Assembly: GCA_947313765.1 (NCBI GenBank)
Contig: CAMZNQ010000012.1
Location: 1-11,503 of the forward strand
Length of the DNA: 11,503 nt
Origin: an uncultured Sulfurovum sp.
GTDB lineage: Bacteria > Campylobacterota > Campylobacteria > Campylobacterales > Sulfurovaceae
Direction: 5' to 3'
Shown here: positions 5,290-11,503 of the stretch, one piece after another
Layout of the letters: each line of letters begins with the position of its first letter
Position numbering within the stretch: position 1 is the first letter of the stretch
Program-made: the position numbers and the translations under genes
Notes under the pieces: model-generated
What the model saw: the letters and a program-made list of their open reading frames with translations, nothing else
The model's database searches: none
Told to the model about the DNA's origin: nothing

Positions 5290-6456
5290 ATGAAGAATCA
5301 CTATTTATTTTCTCAACCTCATCAACCATTTTTTCTATTAGCATTTATAAACGCTATTCTCTCAATGTTTATATTTATGCTTCTATTTAAAGGTTTAGTC
5401 ATTTCTGAAATTTTAAGTTTAAATTATCATGCTTACTCTTTCATATTTCTGATGTTCACTCCTTCATTTATAGCCTTTTTATTTACAACATTTCCACGCT
5501 TTTCAGCTACCGAACCAATAGAACAAGATAAATACATGATGATATTTAAAGCTTTTCTTGGTGGTTCTATTCTATTTCAGATAGGAAGTATCTTCTCTAC
5601 TCTACTATTTAGTTTAGGAATGATACTTACTCTCTTTGCTCATCTTGGAGCTACTATTATTCTATTGAAAATCTATAAAATATCAAGAATGAAAGATAAA
5701 GAGGATCAGCTATGGATATTGATTGCTATGGGTTTTGGTCTATTTTCTCACTTTATCTTTATCTTAAGTATATGGTTACCTACTATTCATCTACTATCCA
5801 TTGAAGTTGGTATCTATCTATATCTATTTATTCTCATATTTACAGTAGGTCAAAGAATGATTCCCTTTTTCTCTCATGTTACAATCGAGAAACATAAGGA
5901 GAGATTAAAGGTTATTATGGGTCTATTGGGATTACATGTGATACTTGAACTTATTGAGTCTAACTCTTCATTTCTTGTAGATTTACTTCTTGCCTATCTT
6001 GTAGCTAAAGAGCTTCATAGATGGAAGCTACCTTTTCCCAATCCAAATCCATTAGTTTGGATTCTGCACCTTGCACTATTTTGGATTCCTATAGCATTTT
6101 TTCTTGAAGGAGTTACAAATATTATTGCATTAACTACAAATGCAAATTTTTTATCTTTAGGGATTCATGCTTTAGCATTAGGCTTTTTCTTAACTGTATT
6201 AATTGGTTTTGGAACACGTGTAACGTTAGGTCATTCAGGAAACATAATGCAATCAGATAGATTAACTACTATCTTGTTCTACTGGACTCAGATTGTTGTT
6301 GCAGTTCGTATCTTGACCTCATTAGCAGTAGCTAATGGGTGGGATTTTGTTGTCTTTTTTGATTTATCCATAACCGTTTGGATTGTACTCTTTGGTCTGT
6401 GGGGAAGTCGTTTCTTTCCTGTCCTTATTTCTGGGAAAAAACTTACAAATAGATAG
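5290..6456 (+). CDS. nnrS: NnrS family haem-copper membrane protein
   Basis: NnrS proteins are polytopic inner-membrane haem- and copper-containing proteins tied to nitric oxide and nitrosative stress tolerance in denitrifiers and relatives. The 388-residue product is almost wholly hydrophobic, with roughly eleven to twelve membrane segments. It shows the family landmarks: the N-terminal 'QPHQPFFLLAF', 'NYHAYSFIFLMFTPSFIAFL' at about 45-64 (family W-H-A-H-E-M block), the 'FTVGQRMIPFFS' motif in the middle, and 'HALALGFFLTVLIGFGTRVTLGHSG' near residues 290-320, the most conserved NnrS signature. The ATG at 5290 is preferred over an in-frame TTG at 5251, which would put 13 polar residues ahead of the conserved start and lies before the -10 box. 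No clear Shine-Dalgarno sequence is present. It is divergent from the exported Hsp20-like gene. Confidence 0.9.
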   Translation: MKNHYLFSQPHQPFFLLAFINAILSMFIFMLLFKGLVISEILSLNYHAYSFIFLMFTPSFIAFLFTTFPRFSATEPIEQDKYMMIFKAFLGGSILFQIGSIFSTLLFSLGMILTLFAHLGATIILLKIYKISRMKDKEDQLWILIAMGFGLFSHFIFILSIWLPTIHLLSIEVGIYLYLFILIFTVGQRMIPFFSHVTIEKHKERLKVIMGLLGLHVILELIESNSSFLVDLLLAYLVAKELHRWKLPFPNPNPLVWILHLALFWIPIAFFLEGVTNIIALTTNANFLSLGIHALALGFFLTVLIGFGTRVTLGHSGNIMQSDRLTTILFYWTQIVVAVRILTSLAVANGWDFVVFFDLSITVWIVLFGLWGSRFFPVLISGKKLTNR

Positions 6457-6483
6457 TAAATAAAGTACTACAAAGAGTTTTTC

Positions 6484-6492
6484 TGCTAAAAT
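6484..6492 (+). promoter_or_regulatory. Extended -10 promoter of rpsT
   Basis: TGC-TAAAAT at 6484-6492 forms an extended -10 element behind a T-run (6478-6482), the usual vegetative promoter form of the phylum. A start near 6499 gives a leader of about 75 nt. Confidence 0.5.
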
Positions 6493-6507
6493 TCGCCAAA
6501 TTATAGA

Positions 6508-6535
6508 CTCTGGTAACTTTTTGTAGATACTAGAG
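6508..6535 (+). promoter_or_regulatory. Stem-loop in the rpsT leader
   Basis: CTCTGGTA (6508-6515) pairs with TACTAGAG (6528-6535) with one G-U pair and a twelve-base loop. It ends 25 bases before the AGGA ribosome binding site. S20 synthesis is translationally autoregulated in E. coli. Whether this stem serves that role here is inference. Confidence 0.4.
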
Positions 6536-6573
6536 CTAACATCAAACAGTTACATAACAAAGGAAGATAAAAT

Positions 6574-6840
6574 ATGGCACACCATAAGTCAACGATTAAA
6601 CGTATTAGACAAACTGCTAAAAGAACAGAGAGAAATAGATACTACAGAACAAGATTTAAAAACATTGTTAAAGCAGTAGTTACAGCAGTGGAAGCAAATG
6701 ATAAAACAGCAGCACAAGAGGCGTTTAAAGTTGCAAATAAGCAAATTCACAAAATGGTAAGCAAAGGCTTTATCAAAAAACAGACAGCTTCAAGAAAAGT
6801 AAGTAGACTTAACGTAATGGTTAACAAAATAGCTGCTTAA
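6574..6840 (+). CDS. rpsT: 30S ribosomal protein S20
   Basis: S20 (bS20) is a primary 16S rRNA-binding protein of the small subunit. The 88-residue, lysine- and arginine-rich, all-helical product has the complete family pattern: '[33 protein letters not shown]' at the N-terminus, then '[41 protein letters not shown]'. The start is ATG with AGGA (6561-6564) nine bases before it. The gene has its own promoter, a structured leader and a strong terminator, so it is mostly monocistronic. rpsT next to prfA is a gene order known from other Campylobacterota. Confidence 0.97.
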   Translation: MAHHKSTIKRIRQTAKRTERNRYYRTRFKNIVKAVVTAVEANDKTAAQEAFKVANKQIHKMVSKGFIKKQTASRKVSRLNVMVNKIAA

Positions 6841-6852
6841 CAATCATCTCTT

Positions 6853-6894
6853 TTATACCAATTTCATTAATGATTTGGTATAACTCTCTTTTTT
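6853..6894 (+). terminator. Rho-independent terminator after rpsT
   Basis: TTATACCAA (6853-6861) pairs with TTGGTATAA (6875-6883). The loop contains the small palindrome TCATTAATGA, which lengthens the stem. CTCTC and six T (6889-6894) follow. It is the clearest intrinsic terminator in the window. No good promoter is visible between it and prfA, so prfA may depend on partial read-through. Confidence 0.85.
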
Positions 6895-6929
6895 AAAACT
6901 TTACAAAAATTCACTATTAGGGTTCTCCT

Positions 6930-7997
6930 ATGTTTAAAGAAAAACTCCAACCATTTATTGACCGATACAACGAGATAAATAGACTTCTTAGCTCTCCAGA
7001 CATTGCATCAAATATTAAAAGAATGACCGATTTAGGAAAAGAACAAGCTAAACTTAGTAAGTTAGTTGAAAAGGCAAATCTATATATCGAAACAGCTGAT
7101 GCTATTGTAGAAAATAGAGAGCTTTTAAAAGATGAAGAGTTAGGAGAGTTAGCAAAAGAGGAGCTTGTCGAGCTTGAACCTCTTCTTCCTCAACTTGAAG
7201 AGGATATTAAAGTTCTCATGATTCCTTCTGACCCAAATGATGATAAAAACATCATCTTAGAGCTTCGTGCAGGTGCAGGTGGAGATGAGGCATCCCTTTT
7301 TGTAGCAGATGTCTTTAAGATGTATCTACGTTATGCAGAGCTTGTAGGGTGGAGAGTTGAGATAATCTCTTCATCAGATGGAACGGCAGGTGGATACAAA
7401 GAGATGGTAGCACAAGTTAGTGGAGAGGGTGTATATTCTCAACTCAAATTTGAAGCAGGAATCCATAGAGTACAACGTGTACCAGATACAGAAACACAAG
7501 GACGTGTTCACACCTCGGCAATTACAGTAGCTGTCATTCCTGAAGTTGATGATGTAGAGGTTGATTTAAAACCAAATGATATTAAGATGGATGTTTACCG
7601 TTCAAGTGGTTGTGGTGGTCAATCTGTAAATACAACCGATTCAGCTGTTCGTTTGACTCATATTCCAACTGGAATTGTAGCAGCCATTCAAGATGAGAAG
7701 TCACAACACAAAAACAAAGCCAAAGCGATGAAAGTTCTTAAAGCTAGAGTCTATGAAGCACAACTTCAAGAGCAACTTGATGAGACTTCAGCTCAAAGAA
7801 AACTACAAGTAGGTACAGGTTCACGTTCAGAAAAGATTAGAACCTACAACTACCCTCAAAACCGTCTAACAGACCACAGAATTGATTTAACTCTATACTC
7901 TTTAGATAGAATCATGAATGATGGAAACCTAAAATTGGTACTTGAACCACTAAATGCACATGCACAAGCAGAGGCTATTAAAGAGGCAGGATTGTAA
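6930..7997 (+). CDS. prfA: Peptide chain release factor 1
   Basis: RF1 reads UAA and UAG stop codons and triggers peptide release. The 355-residue product has the helical N-terminal domain, the '[15 protein letters not shown]' block at about 110-124, the tripeptide anticodon loop '[14 protein letters not shown]' with P185-D-T187 (the RF1-type P-x-T, against S-P-F in RF2), and the catalytic '[17 protein letters not shown]' with GGQ at 229-231, whose Gln is the PrmC methylation site. The 'C-GGQ-S' flanks differ from the common 'A-GGQ-H', but I believe they recur in this phylum. The start is ATG at 6930 with TAGGG (6918-6922) seven bases upstream. The stop codon is followed after one base by glnS. 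Confidence 0.97.
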   Translation: MFKEKLQPFIDRYNEINRLLSSPDIASNIKRMTDLGKEQAKLSKLVEKANLYIETADAIVENRELLKDEELGELAKEELVELEPLLPQLEEDIKVLMIPSDPNDDKNIILELRAGAGGDEASLFVADVFKMYLRYAELVGWRVEIISSSDGTAGGYKEMVAQVSGEGVYSQLKFEAGIHRVQRVPDTETQGRVHTSAITVAVIPEVDDVEVDLKPNDIKMDVYRSSGCGGQSVNTTDSAVRLTHIPTGIVAAIQDEKSQHKNKAKAMKVLKARVYEAQLQEQLDETSAQRKLQVGTGSRSEKIRTYNYPQNRLTDHRIDLTLYSLDRIMNDGNLKLVLEPLNAHAQAEAIKEAGL

Positions 7998-7998
7998 A

Positions 7999-10257
7999 AT
8001 GGAAACAAAAAGCAAAGATTTTTTACGCAGAGTAGTTGAAGAGGATTTAGATTTAGGCAAATACAAAAAGGTAATAACAAGATTTCCACCTGAACCTAAT
8101 GGTTTTCCTCACATTGGACATGCAAAATCTATTGCTATCAATTTTGGTATTGCCAAAGAGTATGGAGGGTATTGTAACCTTAGAATGGACGATACAAACC
8201 CAACAACAGAAGATACAAAGTATGTAGAGGCACTAAAAGATGCTGTTGAGTGGCTTGGATTTGAGTGGAGAGGAGATGTTAGATACACATCTGACTATTT
8301 CTCTAAAATTCATGGGTATGCTATTAAACTAATTAAAATGGGTAAAGCCTATGTTGATAGTTTAGATGAAGATGAGATACGAGAGTATCGTGGAACAGTT
8401 ACTCAAGCAGGAAAAAGAAGCAGATATGCCCAGAGAACCATTGAAGAGAACTTAGAACTTTTTGAGAAGATGAAAAATGGAGAGTTCAAAGATGGAGAGC
8501 ATCTATTGAGAGCTAAGATTGATATGAGTTCTGCAAATATGAAGATGCGTGACCCAATTCTATATCGCATTAGACACGCTCACCACTTTAGAGCTAAAGA
8601 TGAGTGGTCAATCTACCCACTATATGACTTTGCACACCCTCTATCTGACTATATTGAGGGAGTATCTCACTCCATCTGTACATTAGAGTTTGAGAATAAT
8701 CGTGATATTTATGATTGGGTATTAGATACTCTTCAACTAGAACCACCAAGACCATATCAACATGAGTTTGCACGATTAAATATTAACTATACTGTAATGA
8801 GCAAAAGAAAACTTTTAGAGCTAGTAAAGGAAAAGATAGTTAACGGTTGGGACGACCCAAGACTACCTACTATTGCAGGATATAAAAGAAGAGGTTACAC
8901 ACCCGAATCTATCTTAAACTTTTGTGAGAGCATAGGAGTTTCAAAATCAAACTCAACAGTAGATGTGGCTCAACTTGAATTTTCCATTAGAGATGATTTG
9001 AACAAAAAAGTACCAAGAGTAATGTCTATCTTGAACCCTTTAAAAGTTACTATTGAAAACTATGATGGATATGAGAAGATTGATGCCTCATACTATCCAG
9101 CTGATGTACCAAAAGAGGGAAGTCGAAAACTACCATTCTCAAAAGAGATTTACATTGATAGAGATGATTTCATGGAAACACCATCTAAAGGTTACTTTCG
9201 CCTTACTCCAAATCAACCTGTAAGACTTAAATATGCCTATATTATTAGTTGTAAAGAGATAGTAAAAGATAGTAATGGAGATATTGTAGAGATTAAAGCA
9301 GAGTATTATCCCAACTCTAAGAGTGGAGAAGATGAGAGTGGCATTAAGGTAAAGAGTGCAATTCAATGGGTAGAGGCTAAAGAGGCTAAAAGAATTGAAG
9401 TACGACTATATGATAGACTATTTAAAACCCAAGCACCAGAGGGTGTTGAAGATATAAATCCAGACTCTCTAAAGATAATCAAAAATGCTCTTATTGAACC
9501 TGCTGTTATAGATGAAAAACCTGATGTCCGTTTTCAGTTTGAGAGAGAGGGGTACTTCTATGCTGACCCTATTGACTACACAGATGAGAAGCCTGTCTTC
9601 AATAAGATTGTTGCACTTAAAGAGTCATTTTCTAAAAAGAAAAAAAATATAGCTCAAAAAAGTAGTAAACCTGAAGTTAAAAAGGCTCAAATAGATGGTG
9701 AAGTTGTTCCTATGACAAAAGAGGAAGAAACTCTATTTGAAAACTACACTAAAGAGCTAAAGTTAAACAGTGAAGTGGCAAATACTCTAGCAAGAGATAA
9801 AAAACTATCTAGTTTCTACCAAGAGGCATTGGAATCATTTAACTCTCCTGTAAATATTGCAAATATTGTAACAAACGATGTAGCAAGAGAGTTAAAAACA
9901 AAAGAGATAGATGATTTAAGATTTTCTCCAAAAGATGTAGCTCAACTCGTGAAAATGGTCGATGAAGAGCTTATCTCCAACAAGATTGCCAAACAGGTCT
10001 TTGAAGAGATGGGACAAAGTGGCAAAGAGCCAAAAGCCATAGTCGAAGCCAAAGGGTTAGTGCAGATAAGCGACCCTAAAATCATTAGACCTATCATAGA
10101 TGAGGTTATTGCTAAAAACCCTGAAAATGTAGAGAAGTTTAGAGCAGGAAATAAGAAACTTTTAGGCTTCTTTGTGGGACAAGTTTTAAAAGCTACTAAA
10201 GGAAAGGGAAACCCTAAAGTAGTAAATGCTTTGGTTGGAGAGAGTTTGAGGGGATAG
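7999..10257 (+). CDS. glnS: Glutaminyl-tRNA synthetase fused to a C-terminal YqeY domain
   Basis: The enzyme attaches glutamine to tRNA-Gln directly. The 752-residue product has a complete class I GlnRS: 'RFPPEPNGFPHIGHAKS' with HIGH at 38-41, 'LRMDDTNP' at 61-68, 'DYIEGVSHSICTLEFE', the KMSKS-like 'VMSKRK' at 266-271, and the beta-barrel anticodon-binding domains to about residue 545. After a lysine-rich linker (about 545-575) comes a helical YqeY/GatB-tail domain ending in 'GQVLKATKGKGNPKVVNALVGESL'. That domain in GatB and in GlnRS-YqeY fusions helps grip the tRNA-Gln elbow. The ATG at 7999 has AGGA (7988-7991) seven bases before it; an in-frame ATG at 7954 lies inside prfA and adds nothing conserved. 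The one-base gap to prfA implies co-transcription and coupled translation. A direct GlnRS is notable because Helicobacter pylori and related species make Gln-tRNA-Gln by the GatCAB route. Confidence 0.94.
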   Translation: METKSKDFLRRVVEEDLDLGKYKKVITRFPPEPNGFPHIGHAKSIAINFGIAKEYGGYCNLRMDDTNPTTEDTKYVEALKDAVEWLGFEWRGDVRYTSDYFSKIHGYAIKLIKMGKAYVDSLDEDEIREYRGTVTQAGKRSRYAQRTIEENLELFEKMKNGEFKDGEHLLRAKIDMSSANMKMRDPILYRIRHAHHFRAKDEWSIYPLYDFAHPLSDYIEGVSHSICTLEFENNRDIYDWVLDTLQLEPPRPYQHEFARLNINYTVMSKRKLLELVKEKIVNGWDDPRLPTIAGYKRRGYTPESILNFCESIGVSKSNSTVDVAQLEFSIRDDLNKKVPRVMSILNPLKVTIENYDGYEKIDASYYPADVPKEGSRKLPFSKEIYIDRDDFMETPSKGYFRLTPNQPVRLKYAYIISCKEIVKDSNGDIVEIKAEYYPNSKSGEDESGIKVKSAIQWVEAKEAKRIEVRLYDRLFKTQAPEGVEDINPDSLKIIKNALIEPAVIDEKPDVRFQFEREGYFYADPIDYTDEKPVFNKIVALKESFSKKKKNIAQKSSKPEVKKAQIDGEVVPMTKEEETLFENYTKELKLNSEVANTLARDKKLSSFYQEALESFNSPVNIANIVTNDVARELKTKEIDDLRFSPKDVAQLVKMVDEELISNKIAKQVFEEMGQSGKEPKAIVEAKGLVQISDPKIIRPIIDEVIAKNPENVEKFRAGNKKLLGFFVGQVLKATKGKGNPKVVNALVGESLRG

Positions 10258-10258
10258 T

Positions 10259-10276
10259 GGTGGATTAAAATCCACT
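10259..10276 (+). terminator. Short hairpin after glnS
   Basis: GTGGATT (10260-10266) pairs with AATCCAC (10269-10275) with a minimal loop; a G-U pair (10259/10276) extends it. It begins two bases after the glnS stop codon. No U-tract follows (CCTCAATACC), so this is a weak or factor-assisted terminator at best. Confidence 0.45.
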
Positions 10277-10390
10277 CCTCAATACCAATAAAACAAGCCT
10301 AAAAGTATCTAAAAAGTTTAAATTCTAAAAAAATAAACAAGAAGTAAACAGAAATAAGAATCTATACATTCAATTTTTTTGATGAATATA

Positions 10391-10419
10391 TTAATTATAA
10401 ACTATTTTTCTGATATAAT
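10391..10419 (+). promoter_or_regulatory. LysR-gene promoter predicting a leaderless transcript
   Basis: TTAATT (10391-10396) and an extended -10, TGA-TATAAT (10411-10419), are spaced 17 bases. The ATG begins at 10426, so the usual start point seven bases after the -10 box falls on the A of the start codon. No Shine-Dalgarno sequence is present. A small inverted repeat, ATTCA (10368-10372) and TGAAT (10383-10387), is centred about 48 bases upstream and could be an autoregulatory LysR site. Confidence 0.55.
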
Positions 10420-10425
10420 AGTTCT

Positions 10426-11337
10426 ATGAAAGATAAAAAAGATAAATTAACCCTTCGTCAAATGGAGATATTTTTAAATGTTGTTAAAGAGGGACACCTT
10501 ACCAATGTGGCTAAAGAGATGGGTCTTAGTCAATCGGCAATTTCTATGGCTATTAAAGAGTTAGAAAAAATTCTAGGTAATCCTCTCTTTGACAGAATCA
10601 ATAAAAAACTAATTTTAAATGAGATGGGACGCTCTTTTGAAAGAGAGATTTCTCCTATTGTAAAAAAAATCAATGATATTGAATATGAATTTAAAAATAC
10701 TGTAAATAAAGGTATGATTAGAGTTGGTGCTAGTACCACTATTGTAGACTATATGATGCCTCCTATTATCTGTTCATATATGAATAACTATCCTGATGTA
10801 AAGGTCTCTCTAAAAGAGGGAAATACAAAAAACATTGTCGAACTCATTAAAGATGGAAAGCTTGATGTTGGATTTATTGAGGGAATGGTAAATGATTCAA
10901 ATATTATAAAAGAGATTATTGGAGTTGATGAGTTAGTTGTTGTCACGACAGATAGGGAGTTAAATAGAGAGTATTTCATTGACTCTATTCAATCTAAAAA
11001 ATGGGTTTTAAGAGAAGAGGGTTCAGGAACACGAGAGGTCTTTTTAGACTATGTAAAAGATAAAGTTGACCATATTAATATATTTTTAGAGTTAGGGCAT
11101 ACAGAGTCCATCAAATCTCTTTTGATGAACCACCAATGTTTAACATGCATTTCAAAAATTGCTGTTAGAGATGAGATAGAGGCAGGAAAATTAATACGAG
11201 TTCCTCTTAAAAACTTTAAGTGTAAACGCCATTTTTTCATGATTTATCATAAAGATAAATACAAGAGTGAGCTATTTGAAAAGTTTGTATATTTTACAAA
11301 ACAGATGATGATTAAGATGTTAGAAAATAGACGATAA
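10426..11337 (+). CDS. LysR-family transcriptional regulator, CysL/YeiE-like
   Basis: The 303-residue product is a complete LysR-type regulator. Residues about 9-67 form the winged helix-turn-helix ('LTLRQMEIFLNVVKEGHLTN', 'LSQSAISMAIKELEKILG', 'LFDR'). A linker helix follows, then a periplasmic-binding-like effector domain from about 93. In it, 'WVLREEGSGTREVF' is the loop typical of the CysL/YeiE branch, whose members respond to sulfur or related small anionic effectors in some species. The effector here is not known. The start at 10426 is kept because the next ATG (codon 13) would cut into the first DNA-binding helix. No target gene lies divergently upstream, the usual arrangement, so the target may lie downstream of the window or elsewhere. 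Autoregulation is possible. Confidence 0.88.
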   Translation: MKDKKDKLTLRQMEIFLNVVKEGHLTNVAKEMGLSQSAISMAIKELEKILGNPLFDRINKKLILNEMGRSFEREISPIVKKINDIEYEFKNTVNKGMIRVGASTTIVDYMMPPIICSYMNNYPDVKVSLKEGNTKNIVELIKDGKLDVGFIEGMVNDSNIIKEIIGVDELVVVTTDRELNREYFIDSIQSKKWVLREEGSGTREVFLDYVKDKVDHINIFLELGHTESIKSLLMNHQCLTCISKIAVRDEIEAGKLIRVPLKNFKCKRHFFMIYHKDKYKSELFEKFVYFTKQMMIKMLENRR

Positions 11338-11404
11338 TCTCTTATATGGGTTATTTCATACTCTTAGATATTTTTCCAACCTACTTTAATTGAAATTTAA
11401 CTTT

Positions 11405-11456
11405 TTTCGCTTCCTTCGCTCCTATGCGTGGGAGTGTATATGAGAATTAGATGCGT
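11405..11456. repeat. Short GC-richer repeat-like patch near the window end
   Basis: Within AT-rich non-coding DNA there is a patch with a tandem-like TTCGCTTCC/TTCGCTCC (11406-11422), a weak hairpin CTCC/GGAG (11419-11422 with 11431-11434) and two copies of ATGCGT (11424-11429 and 11451-11456). It resembles the GTGGGAG-type cores of short interspersed palindromic elements, but no full palindrome is present. The rest of 11338-11503 shows no gene. Confidence 0.25.
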
Positions 11457-11503
11457 AAAAAATAGTACTTCTCGTAACTTTTTTTCTAAAAAATTATGTA
11501 AAT

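Noticed and set aside
7606..7640. Unusual residues around the RF1 GGQ motif (C before, S after)
   Set aside because: The GGQ itself and the P-x-T loop are intact, and I believe the C-GGQ-S form recurs in RF1 of this phylum, so it is not a sign of a changed function.
7954..7998. N-terminal extension of GlnRS from an ATG at 7954 inside prfA
   Set aside because: It adds 15 residues unlike GlnRS and lacks a ribosome binding site, while ATG 7999 has AGGA at seven bases.

Overview
The window looks like chromosomal DNA from a Campylobacterota (formerly Epsilonproteobacteria) bacterium, probably an environmental Sulfurovum- or Sulfurimonas-like lineage. The DNA is AT-rich, Shine-Dalgarno sites are AGGA-type, -10 boxes are strong with weak -35 boxes, and the rpsT-prfA adjacency is familiar from this phylum. 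This placement rests on gene style and order, not on a database search. Most of the window is housekeeping DNA. I see no prophage, CRISPR array, toxin-antitoxin pair, secondary-metabolite cluster or intact mobile element.

Layout. (1) 1-523: the 3' end of mnmG (tRNA wobble-uridine modification). (2) 524-836: a 313-base gap without an ordinary gene. Its first half holds a compact set of inverted repeats around a seven-codon ORF with the strongest Shine-Dalgarno sequence in the window. Its second half holds a promoter and a hairpin just before the next gene. This is the part that best deserves a second look. (3) 837-1937: an orphan exported solute-binding protein with a TTG start. (4) 2107-4599: a tight run of hisF, a short nucleoside-phosphorylase-like gene and a HI0933/BaiN-type flavoprotein, closed by a hairpin that lies between convergent genes. 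(5) 4664-5155 (minus) and 5290-6456 (plus): a divergent pair, an alpha-crystallin/Hsp20-like protein with an export signal and the membrane protein NnrS. They share a 134-base intergenic region with a candidate operator. (6) 6574-10257: rpsT, a terminator, then prfA and glnS, a translation block. glnS is a GlnRS-YqeY fusion, and prfA and glnS are separated by one base. (7) 10426-11337: a LysR-type regulator of the CysL/YeiE sort whose promoter predicts a leaderless mRNA. (8) 11338-11503: non-coding tail with a short, more GC-rich repeat-like patch.

Functional themes are translation (mnmG, rpsT, prfA, glnS), histidine and purine-linked metabolism (hisF and its neighbour), and stress response (nnrS and the exported Hsp20-like protein). 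The likely novelty is regulatory: the 531-670 structured region, the hairpin ahead of the TTG-started gene, the rpsT leader stem and the leaderless LysR message.
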